A stretch of 64,000 nt of DNA from Cytophagales bacterium (GTDB taxonomy: Bacteria > Bacteroidota > Bacteroidia > Cytophagales > 172606-1): the NCBI GenBank assembly GCA_030446715.1, contig JAUJMU010000017.1, forward strand, positions 1-64,000, given 5' to 3'. The position numbers and the translations under genes are program-made. Positions 44,185-53,789 of this stretch are shown here, piece by piece. The stretch's first letter is position 1, and the number at the start of each line of letters is the position of its first letter. The notes beneath the pieces are model-generated. The model searched no databases. It had not been told where the DNA came from and worked only from the letters and a program-made list of their open reading frames with translations.

Positions 44185-46611
44185 TTAATCCCCCTTCAGG
44201 TTTTTGACCGGCTTCATCAGGGCGGCGCGGATGGACTGGTAGCTGATTGTGAGCAGGGCGATGATCACCGCCGTCAGGCCGGCCAACAAGAATACTTCCG
44301 GACTCAGATCCGTCTTGTAGACGTAATCCTCCAGCCATTTTTTCATCAGGTACCAGCCGATGGGCACTGCAATCGCAAAGGAGATCAGCACCAGTTTGAG
44401 GAAGTTGAGCGACAGCAGGGCCAGAATGCTCTTTACCGATGCCCCCAGCACCAGCCGGATGCTGATTTCCTTGCCGCGCTGCTCCACCATAAACGCCGAC
44501 AGGGCAAACAGACCAAGGCACGCCACCACTATCGCCAGTACCGCGAAGGTGGAGAAGACCCGTCCCATGCGCAGTACGTCCTTGTACATCACCGCAAACT
44601 TCTCGTCGAGGAAACTGTAGCGGATCGGCTGATCGGGAGAAAACGTTTTCCAAAGATCCGTCACCGAGGCCAGCAACCCGGGCGGGTCCGCCGTATTCAC
44701 TTTCAGGGAGATGATGGACGGGCTGTGTCCCAGGGTCAGGCAGAGCGGCCGGATTTCTTCCTTCATGGAAGAATAGTGAAAATCTTCCACCACGCCGATG
44801 ATCGTGTAGGGCTGCCAGTTCTGGATGCGCTTGCCTACCGGATTGTCGAGCCCCAGTTCCTTTGCCATGGCCTGATTGATGATCACGGCGGCAGAGTCGG
44901 TTGGCATTTCGGGGGAAAAATTGCGGCCGGCCACCAGCTTTATGCCCAGGGTCCGGAGGTAGTCGTGATCTATTCTCCACATCTGGCCGCCAACGCCCTT
45001 CTCCTCCTGCGATTTACCCTCAATGAAGAAAGTATTTCCGTTCCGTTTGGTGCCCTTTACCGGCAGATAATCACCGATACTGGCGTGTTTGATGCCCGAC
45101 AACTGAACCAGCTCCTTTTTGAAGGAATGTACTTTGTCGCCCATGGTATTGGCACCGTGCAGCAGTATTATCCGGTCTTTGTCAAAGCCAACCTTTTTAT
45201 TGAGAATATAGCCCATCTGCCGGTAAATGATAAATGTGCCAATGATCAGGACAATGGAAGTGGTAAACTGAAACACCACCAGGGCACTGCGCATGGACGA
45301 TTTTTTGCTTCCTAGGGCGAGTCTTCCCTTCAGTACGTTGATTGGTTTGAAGGAAGAAAGATAAAATGCCGGGTACAGACCCGCCAGTAAGCCGGTCACC
45401 GCAGCCCCGGCCGTCATCAGTGGCAACAGCCACCACTCATTCAGCGGGATCGTCAGCGATTTGGAGGCGAGGTCGTTGAAAAGCGGCAAAAACAGCCACG
45501 CCAGCAGCATACCCAGCGCAAAAGAAAGGAAGCTGAACAGCAGAGACTCAGCCAGAAACTGCGTGACAAGGCTCTGGCGGTCACAGCCAACGGCCTTGCG
45601 CAGGCCTACTTCCACGGCCCGGTTGGCCGATCTGGCCGTGGAAAGGTTTACGAAATTGATACAGGCCAGAATCATAATGAACGCCGCAATGCCGCCGAAA
45701 AGCCATACCAGCCGGATGTCTCCGCGGGATAAGCCATCCTCAAAAATATCGTTTGATTTCAGGTAAATATCCTTTACCGGCTGCAGATCAAAGTGCAGTT
45801 TACTTACCATGTTACCCGCATCCACGTTGCCGGCCTGCCGCTCAGCGGGCACCAGGTATTTTTTGGTGATTTCGTCCAGCAGGTTGGAGAGCCGGCCGGC
45901 ATCCGTGCCGGGCTTCAGCCGCACATACGTAAAATAATTCTGGGCCCGCCAGTAGGTCTGCTCCCCTTCCCAGAGCTCCCGGCCCCTCATGGTGATCAGA
46001 AAGTCGTAGTTCAGGTGCGAATTGGCGGGAAAATTTTCCATAACGCCTCCGATGGTGAGCGGCTGCTTCAGGTCGTTGTTCAGGTACATTACCTTGCCCA
46101 CCGGGTTCTGGCCGGGAAAATATTTCTCCGCTTTGCGCTGCGAAATAACAATGGAATTGGGAGCATCCAGGGCATGCCGGGCGTCGCCGTACACCATCGG
46201 GGTACCCAGAATGTCGAGCACCTCCTGATCCGCGTAGGCAAAGCCCTCTTCGTAGGCACTCTCCTTCCGGTCAGCCGGTCTGATCTGATTGCTGCCGGCT
46301 CCGAACAATTCGCCGGCATTGATGCGGCCCACCTTTTCCACCTCGGGGTATTCTTCCTTCAGCACCCCGGCAAACGGGGCGGGGAAGTAAACGCTTTTCA
46401 GCAGATCTCCATCCTCCTTATATTCTGCCACTACCCGGTAGATTTGGTCAGCGTCCGGGTAATGGCGGTCGTAACTCAGCTCGTCGCGGATAAACAGGGA
46501 AATCAGCAGGCAGGCGGCAATGCCCAGGGCAAAGCCTCCCATTTTGATCGAAGAACACATCGGTTGCTTGAGCAGTCTGCGCCAGGCGATGGTCAGGTAG
46601 TTACGAAGCAT
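44185..46611 (-). CDS. FtsX/MacB-type orphan ABC permease
   Basis: This 808-residue protein starts MLRNYLTIAWRRLLKQPMCSSIKMGGFALGIAACLLISLFIRDELSYDRHY with the first membrane helix. Two MacB-PCD periplasmic domains alternate with FtsX helix groups, for example IRLVWLFGGIAAFIMILACINFVNLSTARSANRAVEVGLRKAVG, ending in QRGKEISIRLVLGASVKSILALLSLNFLKLVLISFAIAVPIGWYLMKKWL. No ATPase gene neighbours it, so the partner ATPase is elsewhere. I start at MLRNYL; the ORF track extends 32 residues. It is divergent from the DUF5686 gene. Confidence 0.9.
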   Translation of the reverse strand: MLRNYLTIAWRRLLKQPMCSSIKMGGFALGIAACLLISLFIRDELSYDRHYPDADQIYRVVAEYKEDGDLLKSVYFPAPFAGVLKEEYPEVEKVGRINAGELFGAGSNQIRPADRKESAYEEGFAYADQEVLDILGTPMVYGDARHALDAPNSIVISQRKAEKYFPGQNPVGKVMYLNNDLKQPLTIGGVMENFPANSHLNYDFLITMRGRELWEGEQTYWRAQNYFTYVRLKPGTDAGRLSNLLDEITKKYLVPAERQAGNVDAGNMVSKLHFDLQPVKDIYLKSNDIFEDGLSRGDIRLVWLFGGIAAFIMILACINFVNLSTARSANRAVEVGLRKAVGCDRQSLVTQFLAESLLFSFLSFALGMLLAWLFLPLFNDLASKSLTIPLNEWWLLPLMTAGAAVTGLLAGLYPAFYLSSFKPINVLKGRLALGSKKSSMRSALVVFQFTTSIVLIIGTFIIYRQMGYILNKKVGFDKDRIILLHGANTMGDKVHSFKKELVQLSGIKHASIGDYLPVKGTKRNGNTFFIEGKSQEEKGVGGQMWRIDHDYLRTLGIKLVAGRNFSPEMPTDSAAVIINQAMAKELGLDNPVGKRIQNWQPYTIIGVVEDFHYSSMKEEIRPLCLTLGHSPSIISLKVNTADPPGLLASVTDLWKTFSPDQPIRYSFLDEKFAVMYKDVLRMGRVFSTFAVLAIVVACLGLFALSAFMVEQRGKEISIRLVLGASVKSILALLSLNFLKLVLISFAIAVPIGWYLMKKWLEDYVYKTDLSPEVFLLAGLTAVIIALLTISYQSIRAALMKPVKNLKGD

Positions 46612-47025
46612 GGGTTGAGTGTAAAAGGTTAAGGTGTTTTGTGTGTGCAAAAATGTGATTGCCAGCGGTGTAACCGCTACCGGCCGGCGCCGCGAATATT
46701 TTACCAATGCGCCTTTACCGGAACTACAATACCGGTGCCAAACGGAATTAATGCCTCCTCAGGTGCAGAAGGACATATTTGCGTACAGCCATTGTCCGCA
46801 ACCGGACAGCAGCCGGACAGTAAGGAACTTCTGGTATATCCATCTTCAGGATACTTTTTCGGAGCGAGTGCTGATTGTTAAATAAAAACCAATCTGTTTA
46901 CAATTTTTTATAAACAGGTGCAGTTCTTTTTGTAAATTCAGGCGCAGCTCTTCCGCGTTACGGACCAATCCGCGATTTTCTATACCGGAAATTCATCCCG
47001 GGGTAGGCAACCAGTACCCGATTTA
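46612..47025. other. Divergent intergenic region
   Basis: Between the permease and DUF5686 genes. A 7-bp inverted repeat CTGTTTA...TAAACAG is at 46894-46917, which could be an operator. No gene is seen. Confidence 0.55.
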
Positions 47026-49551
47026 TTGCATTCTAAAGAGGAAAACATCCTTCTCTTGAACAGTTTTACCAAACTACTGATCAACGGTCTGCTGTTGTCA
47101 CTGCTGGCAACGGGTGGCTTCGCGCAGAGCATCAGCGGACACGTGTACGATCAGGAAGGCAAACCCATTCCCTACGCCAATGTATTCATCCGGGAGCACG
47201 CCAACGGCACCGCGGCCGACGAAAGGGGGCGGTACTTCCTCACGCTTGACCCCGGGGTGTATCACTTAGTATACTCCTCCCTCGGCTACCAGTCCGTAAC
47301 CGTAGAGGTGGTCGTACGCGACGGGCCGCTGGTGAAAGACGTAAGGCTGGCACTTTCCACCACCGAACTTGACGAAATCGTGGTAAAGGCGACCAAAAAA
47401 GACCCGGCCTACGAAATCATCCAGAACGTAATTGCCAATAAGGAGAAATACCTGAAAGGGGTGCAAAGCTACCGGGCTGATGTGTACGTGAAGGCCACGG
47501 AGGTGGTGGACCCGAAGAAAAAGAAGGAGAAGCCGGCCCCCGACGAAAGTGACGACCTCTCCCGGTCCGGTCCGCCACCCGACCCGTTTGCCGAAGAGCG
47601 GAAAAAGGAGCAGGCCCGCCTGCAAAATATCAATCTGGTGGAAATGCAGCTGGTACTCAACTACCAGTACCCCGATAAATACAAGGAGGAACGTACCGGC
47701 TACAAAGCTTACGGCAATAAAGGGGGGCTTTATATTCCATTATTCAGTGAAATTGACTTTAATTTTTACCACAACCTGGTCAGCCTGAAGGGCATTGCCG
47801 AAGTGCCGGTCATTTCGCCGGTGAGCCGGTTTGCGATCCTGTCCTACAAATACAAGCTGGAGGAGACTACCCGCGAAAATGGTCTTTTTGTGTACAAAAT
47901 AAAGGTGACGCCCCGCAAGACCGGCGACGCCACCTGCCACGGCTACGTGTACGTAAACGACAGCCTCTGGAACATCAACCGCCTCGAACTGACCATGGAA
48001 AAGGGCGGCTTGCGGTTCTACGATAGGTTTACCATCAAACAGACTTACGAGCAGATCGCTGAAGACCTCTGGTTACCCAACCGTCAGGAATTTACGTACG
48101 AAACCAAAGCGGGAGGCCGCGCCTTCCGGGGCAATACGGTGTTGTATTTTACCGGTTACCAGCGGGATTATGCGTTTCCTTCGCGTTTCTTCGGCAACGA
48201 AGTGGCCGTTACTACCAAAGAAGCCTACGGGCAGGATTCAACGTTCTGGAACCGAACCCGGCCGGAGGCGCTTTCTTCCGATCAGCAGAAGGTGATCCAA
48301 TACCGCGACAGCGTGGAGGCGGCCCACAAGACGAAAGCCTATCTGGACTCCATGGAGGCAAAATTCAATAAAATCACGCCGGGGGAATTGATCTACCAGG
48401 GTATCGGCTTCCGGAGAGAGGCCAAGAAAAGCCAGCTTTACATTGCGCCGATCTTGGGCATGATCAACTTTGAAGTTATCGGCGGTTTCCGGCTGGGCAC
48501 CAACGTGTGGTACTTCCGCCGGTTTGAGAACGGCCGGATGTTCAATACGCAAGCCACCTTCAACGTAGGTCTGAAGAATTCTGACTGGAACGGCAGCCTC
48601 AACTTCTGGACCCGCTACAACCCCTACCGGCTGGGCGATTTTTCGGTCCGGGTGGGCCGCAATTTTCAATCCATCAACAGCTTCGACGCCTACCTCAGTC
48701 AGCTGCGCATTTCCAACTTCATTCTGCACGAACACATTGACCTGTTTCACCGGATTGAGCTGTTCAATGGCTTCTACCTGGGTGCCGAACTGGGTTACCA
48801 CAACCGGCATTCGGTGGATAACTTCGACCGCACCTCCATCCTGAACCGGGTCATTAAGGAAGACGACCCGATTGAGTTCCAAAATTACCAGGCGCTGATC
48901 ACCACACTGCGGTTATCCTACACACCGTGGCAGCGGTACATGCGCGAACCGAACCAGAAAGTAGTGCTGGGCAGCCGGTTCCCAACGTTCAGCATGGTCC
49001 ACCGGCGGGGCTGGAATGGCCTGGCAGGCAGCGACATCGACTTTGATTACCTTGAGTTTGCGGTGGACCAGAATCTGACCCTCAGCACCCTTGGCAACTC
49101 GCGGTACAACATCACCGCTGGAAAGTTTGTGAATAGCCGCGACCTGCGTTACGTGGACCTGAAGCGGTTCCGGCGGTCCGATCCGTTCCTGTATTCCGAT
49201 CCGCTGCACTCCTTTCAGTTGCTGGATTCTGCCCTTTCGGCCACCGACCTGTTTTTTGAGGCGCACTACATCCACCACTTCAACGGGGCAATGATCAACA
49301 ACATACCGCTGATCAAAAAGACCCGCATCCGCACCGTGGCTGGTGCCGGTACGATGTGGCTGGCTGAAAACGGGTACCGGTATTCGGAAGTATTCGGCGG
49401 CGTGGAACGCATCTTCAAGCTGGGAGCCCGGCGCCGCCTGCGTCTCGGCGTGTACGGCGTGGTGTCGCAAACGAACCGCCTCGCCCCGCAGACCGGCTAC
49501 AAGGTTTCCTTCGACATCATTGACACCTGGAAACGGGACTGGAGTTATTAG
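47026..49551 (+). CDS. DUF5686/CarboxypepD_reg outer-membrane protein
   Basis: The product is about 841 residues with a signal peptide (LLINGLLLSLLATGGFAQ), a carboxypeptidase-like regulatory domain (SISGHVYDQEGKPIPYANVFIREHANGTAADERGRYFLTL) and the DUF5686 region (ELDEIVVKATKKDPAYEIIQNVIANKEKY). A beta-barrel-type C-terminus ends FDIIDTWKRDWSY. Function is unknown. No ATG precedes the signal peptide; the frame opens with TTG at 47026 or 47056, and the exact start is uncertain. Confidence 0.85.
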   Translation: MHSKEENILLLNSFTKLLINGLLLSLLATGGFAQSISGHVYDQEGKPIPYANVFIREHANGTAADERGRYFLTLDPGVYHLVYSSLGYQSVTVEVVVRDGPLVKDVRLALSTTELDEIVVKATKKDPAYEIIQNVIANKEKYLKGVQSYRADVYVKATEVVDPKKKKEKPAPDESDDLSRSGPPPDPFAEERKKEQARLQNINLVEMQLVLNYQYPDKYKEERTGYKAYGNKGGLYIPLFSEIDFNFYHNLVSLKGIAEVPVISPVSRFAILSYKYKLEETTRENGLFVYKIKVTPRKTGDATCHGYVYVNDSLWNINRLELTMEKGGLRFYDRFTIKQTYEQIAEDLWLPNRQEFTYETKAGGRAFRGNTVLYFTGYQRDYAFPSRFFGNEVAVTTKEAYGQDSTFWNRTRPEALSSDQQKVIQYRDSVEAAHKTKAYLDSMEAKFNKITPGELIYQGIGFRREAKKSQLYIAPILGMINFEVIGGFRLGTNVWYFRRFENGRMFNTQATFNVGLKNSDWNGSLNFWTRYNPYRLGDFSVRVGRNFQSINSFDAYLSQLRISNFILHEHIDLFHRIELFNGFYLGAELGYHNRHSVDNFDRTSILNRVIKEDDPIEFQNYQALITTLRLSYTPWQRYMREPNQKVVLGSRFPTFSMVHRRGWNGLAGSDIDFDYLEFAVDQNLTLSTLGNSRYNITAGKFVNSRDLRYVDLKRFRRSDPFLYSDPLHSFQLLDSALSATDLFFEAHYIHHFNGAMINNIPLIKKTRIRTVAGAGTMWLAENGYRYSEVFGGVERIFKLGARRRLRLGVYGVVSQTNRLAPQTGYKVSFDIIDTWKRDWSY

Positions 49552-49951
49552 AAAGATGTTGGGATGATTGAATAGCTTTTTACCTCACTACTGGGTTTCC
49601 ACCTGATAAGGCATAAAAGATTAACGTTTACCCACAAACCACTACGTTATTCAGTCCAGAGTGAGGGAGCCGTCGGCGAAACGGGTGCGGTGGGGGTGCA
49701 GCAACCGCGTGGCAGGTTCCCTGCCTGTGGGGTGGCCACAACCGAGCATGTGAATGCGAAGGGCACGGAGGCGGGAGCCGAATGTACCGAACATAGTTCT
49801 GCGAAGTCAAAAGTAAGACTCACGGGTATTTTTCCTTCTTACAGATGTGGTGGAAATGTCACTCCTAAGATGAAGACGGAACAGAATTGGATCGGTGAGT
49901 AGTTAGCCTTATGATTACAGGCCTACACAATTATGTATTCCCAAAGGAAAT
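49552..49951. other. Intergenic region, possible gene remnant
   Basis: No reliable gene is seen. A minus-strand reading ending HRTRFADGSLTLD looks like a protein C-terminus, but nothing upstream supports it. Confidence 0.5.
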
Positions 49952-51330
49952 TTACTGCCTGTCAGGTAATTGCTTACCCGAAGTTTCCCTGTCCCCAAAA
50001 TCCTCTTCGTAAACCACTTCGCCGTTCAGGCGGCTAAACCGGGTATAGTCTACGGAGCCGGTGCCTTCAAATTCGTAGCTGATGCCCACTACCTGTGCCG
50101 GTTTGTTCGGAAAAGTAGCCTCGTACGCCTTTTGCCCGTCTACGAACAGCTGCACCTGCCGGTCACGCACCTCGCACCGCACCGTTACCCACTGGTCTTG
50201 CCCGAAGCCGAAGGCCGAAAGATCCGTTTCGTTGCCGGGCACCCGGAGGCCCGCCATGTAAAGGCTCAGATTAGCAATGCAGCCCTTGGCACTCAGGGGA
50301 ATGGCAAAAATGTCCTCCTGGCAGAGAATGATAATGTCCATATTCTGACAGGCGGCGGAGCCGCTGCTGTAATCACTTTTCAACCGGGTCTCAAAGATGA
50401 AGTTGTCGTTACGCAGGCCCTGCAGGTCGGGTACGTGCCGGTACCGGACCACCGGAGGCTTTGGCTGCATCGGGATGTTCTGCCGCTCAATGGCCGCCAC
50501 CGGCAGGTGCAGCACGCCGTCTCTGACCGTTTCTTTCTGCTCAAAGTACACGGGTACAGGTTCCTGTTTTACAGCAACAACCCAGTCTTCGGAGGGAATG
50601 TATAAATCATGCTCCCGGACCACGTGGCCGCCAACCACCAGTTTGGCCCTGAAAAAGCCGGGGTAGTAATAGATTGAAGTATGATTTTGACCGTTTCTGG
50701 GCACCAACTGGCGGCGCCGGGCATCCCATGACTGCTGGATAAATACCGAGTCGGTGGGGGAAGCCGAGGCGTCGTAGCTGAATACGACTGAATTGGGTAA
50801 TACCTCTGGTCACCGGCCGTCAGCTGAAGGAATAATCGGCCGGATCAGGTGGCAGGGTGCCGAATGGTTCTGGAAAAACACCAGCACGCCGGCCAGTGCC
50901 ACGCCAATAGCAGCCCCGGGCCCACCAGCGACTCCGGGTTTGCCGCTGCCAGGCTGGTTCTTTCCTGACATTCCCCGCGACGCCGGTAACAGGGGAAGAA
51001 ATTTCGGCAGAGACCTCCACCCTATCTTGAACAGCACACTTAAGTCCTGCCAGTTTTCGTAACCGGCAAATACGGCCAGTGCATTCAGCGTGGTTTCGGT
51101 CGGCGCGGGATTCGTACTTCACCCGGCCCCACACCCGCTTCAGGGTGGTTACGCTCAGGGAAATTCCGGTTTCGGTGGGCAATGGCATCACTCAGCCGTT
51201 CAAAATCGCCGGTGGTCAGCTTGCCGCCTGCCCCCAACCCATCTTTGCTTCAATCGCCTTCAGGCATTGCTGCAGGATTTGTTCATCCGGCCCGAAATGG
51301 TTTTGCTGGTTATCATTGGTTTACTTTTTG
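49952..51330 (-). pseudogene. HTH-like/TM/LamG-like protein with several frame changes
   Basis: The parts spread over at least three frames and rebuild a protein. An N-terminal block is PDEQILQQCLKAIEAKMGWGQAAS. It is followed by ISLSVTTLKRVWGRVKYES and NALAVFAGYENWQDL, a DNA-binding-like module found in Cytophagales. A membrane helix comes next (GVALAGVLVFFQN), then SYDASASPTDSVFIQQSWDARRRQLVPRNGQN. The intact C-terminal frame (49952-50707) has YYYPGFFRAKLVVGGHVVREHDLYIPS and a LamG-like end GTGSVDYTRFSRLNGEVVYEEDF. I know no firm function. It is divergent from a second LamG-like gene. Confidence 0.6.
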
Positions 51331-51442
51331 GCTCCCGGCAGCCTTGCACGCACTTGAACAGAAGTTGAACGGGCTTGAATGGACATTCCGGCCTGCATTG
51401 TCCACTTTCGGTTCATCCTTTCACTTCAATCAAAGTACCGAA

Positions 51443-52548
51443 ATGAAAACGTTAAATCAAATGCTATGGGTATTAATTATTGCATTGCTGCTGTTGCCAT
51501 CCGTGGGCAGCGCGCTCAGACGGTGGTGCCCTTTACGGAGGAACACTGGGACTTCAGCGCCGGAGAGTACACCCGGAAGAATATAAGGGTAAGCAGGCCA
51601 TTCACCTCAGGAAAGGCCCTGCCGTCCTGAAAGAAGTGCAGTTCCGGAATGGAATCATTGAGTACGATGTGGCCTTTCCACAGGAACGGGCTTTCATCGG
51701 CGTATCCTTCCGGAAGCAGGATGACAAAAATCACGAGGAATTTTACATGCGGTCCCACCAGTCGGGCAATCCCGATGCTACGCAATACACATGCCCGTAT
51801 ACAATGGAAAGGAGTCGTGGCAGCTTTACCACGGGGAAGGCTTCAACGCCCCGGTAAAATACCTGTTTAATGAGTGGATGCACGTTAAGCTAGTATTGCA
51901 GGAGGGCCAGATGGAAGTGTACATCAATGACATGAACAAACCTGCCTTATTTGTGCCCGAATTGAAGCGGGCTATGCGGCCCGGTACCATTTCCCTCGGG
52001 GGCGGTGCCCGCCGCCAATTTCAGCTATACCCTTTCCGAAAAGCCGCCGATGATCAGCGTAGCCAAAAAAGCCGCCCCGGCTCGGAAGGCACCATTGCTC
52101 CGCTGGCAGGTATCAGACGCTTTTCCGGGAGAAGAATCTGGAAAATGTGCTGCAACTACCGGCCAGCCAGAAGAACGGATTGAAGTGGCAGACGCTGCCA
52201 GCCGAGTGACGGGAATGGTGAACCTTGCCACCGGACCAGAGATGTCGGAGACGCATAATACGTCCTTTGCCCGCGTGGTGATCCAGTCAGATAAGGCGCA
52301 GGTGAAAAGATTGCAACTGGGCTTCAGTGACCGTGCCAAGGTATACCTCAACGATCAGATTCTCTACAGCGGCCACGATGAGTTTATGTCCCGCGACTAC
52401 CGCTTTCTGGGCCTGGCGGGTTATTATGACGAAGTATACCTGCCTCTCAAAAGGGCGCAACGAGTTGTGGATTGCCATTTCGGAGACTTTCGGGGGCTGG
52501 GGCCTCAAGGGAGCCATTGCCGACCAGACGGGCATCAAAATAGAATAA
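51443..52548 (+). pseudogene. Secreted LamG/DUF1080-like protein with about seven frame changes
   Basis: The signal peptide is MKTLNQMLWVLIIALLLLPSVGSA. It continues, switching frame, as QTVVPFTEEHWDFSAGEYTRK, EYKGKQAIHLRKGPAVLKEVQFRNGIIEYDVAF, PVYNGKESWQLYHGEGFNAPVKYLFNEWMHVKLVLQEGQMEVYIND, AANFSYTLSEKPP, KNLENVLQLPASQKNGLKWQTLPAE, GMVNLATGPEMSETHNTSFARVVIQSD and NELWIAISETFGGWGLKGAIADQTGIKIE. Each frame is free of internal stops and reads coherently, so this is either recent decay or sequencing indels. Confidence 0.65.
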
Positions 52549-52631
52549 CTCCGCTGATCACTTAATACTTGTCCCATTCCGGTTTTCCGGTGTAAATTGG
52601 ACCTTCATCTTTTCTATAAACCCACATTCAA

Positions 52632-53189
52632 ATGAAAGTTTCAAACATCACTGCAGCCCGAAAAGGAATTTTACCGGTTATCTGGATGGCGATGCTTTTT
52701 GTGTCCGTCTCCTGCCTCGGTCAGGACGACAAGTCGAAGCGGCCCAGCCCTCCCGCCAAAGTCACCGAAAAGGTGGGCAACACCACCGTTACCATCGACT
52801 ACAGCCGTCCTTCGGTAAAAGGCCGGAAGATTTTCGGTGAAATGGAGCCCTACGGCAAAGTATGGCGCACCGGAGCCAACGAAGCCACTACTTTTGAAGT
52901 GAGCAACGCCGTCAACATTGAAGGACAACCCCTGCCGGCCGGGAAATATGGTCTCTTTACCATTCCCGGGGAGAACGAATGGACGGTCATCTTCAACAAA
53001 GTACCCAATCAGTCGGGTGCCTTCAATTATGACGAGAAGCAGGACGCCCTGCGCGTAAAGGTGAAGCCGAAGAAAACGGCCAAGCCCACCGAGATGCTGA
53101 CCTTCAACATCAACAAAAACGGTCAGGTAGCCATGCTGTGGGAAAACACCGAAGTGAACTTCAAAGTGTCTCCGGCCAAAGCCCAGTAA
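52632..53189 (+). CDS. DUF2911 secreted protein
   Basis: This 185-residue protein has a signal peptide (MKVSNITAARKGILPVIWMAMLFVSVSC). The DUF2911 core is TTVTIDYSRPSVKGRKIFGEMEPYGKVWRTGANEATTFEVSNAVNIEGQPLPAGKYGLFTIPGENEWTVIFNK. Function is unknown. An intrinsic terminator follows 12 bases after the stop. Confidence 0.92.
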   Translation: MKVSNITAARKGILPVIWMAMLFVSVSCLGQDDKSKRPSPPAKVTEKVGNTTVTIDYSRPSVKGRKIFGEMEPYGKVWRTGANEATTFEVSNAVNIEGQPLPAGKYGLFTIPGENEWTVIFNKVPNQSGAFNYDEKQDALRVKVKPKKTAKPTEMLTFNINKNGQVAMLWENTEVNFKVSPAKAQ

Positions 53190-53200
53190 TTGTCGCCCGC

Positions 53201-53237
53201 AAAAACCGGAAGGTTATTGAAAACCCTCCGGTTTTTT
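53201..53237 (+). terminator. Intrinsic terminator after the DUF2911 gene
   Basis: AAAACCGGA and TCCGGTTTT arms, with GG/CC pairs extending inside, and a TTTTTTG tail. Confidence 0.8.
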
Positions 53238-53395
53238 GTTTTGTGGCCGGTGCCCCAAACCGCACACCTGCTGTCCGGATCAGGACACCTCCTACCCCTT
53301 TCCCTCCCCGGAAAAGGCCTTTCCCGGGCTTCTGCGCGCTTTTTCATTTTCTGGCAGGCTATTTGTCCGGCAAAATCTTATAAAATAATCCATTT

Positions 53396-53734
53396 ATGAA
53401 AAGGGTGTACCTGGGGGAGTTTGAGGAGATCGTATTGCTTACAGTAGCCGTACTGTTCGGGCAGGCCTACGGCGTGACGGTTACCCAAGAAATTGAGCGG
53501 CAAACGGGCCGTTCGGTGACGTTCAGCACGGTGCACACCACCCTGCAACGACTGGAAGAAAAAGGTTTTCTGGCTTCCGGCATGGGCGGCGCCACGGCTG
53601 AAAGAGGAGGGCGGCGGAAACGCTTTTACTCGGTAACTGCCGCCGGCGCCCAGGCCCTGCAGGAGATTCACCAGGTGCGTGCCCGGCTCTGGAGCCAGGT
53701 GCATCCGCAGGCCCTGCGGCTGGGCGTAGTCTGA
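53396..53734 (+). CDS. PadR-family transcriptional regulator, first copy
   Basis: This 112-residue PadR protein starts MKRVYLGEFEEIVLLTVAVLFGQAYGVTVTQEIERQTGRSVTFSTVHTTLQRLEEKGFLAS with the winged helix, and the wing GGRRKRFYSVTAAG. It directly precedes a large permease gene (55-base gap), as the second PadR does, so each likely controls its neighbour. Confidence 0.93.
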   Translation: MKRVYLGEFEEIVLLTVAVLFGQAYGVTVTQEIERQTGRSVTFSTVHTTLQRLEEKGFLASGMGGATAERGGRRKRFYSVTAAGAQALQEIHQVRARLWSQVHPQALRLGVV

Positions 53735-53789
53735 ACCTTGATTTTGGGAATGAAAAGATTAACAGGACTCTATAGCTGTACCTATCCGT

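Noticed and set aside
49658-49753. Short minus-strand frame ending HRTRFADGSLTLD
   Set aside because: Only about 30 residues with no supporting upstream frame or ribosome-binding site.
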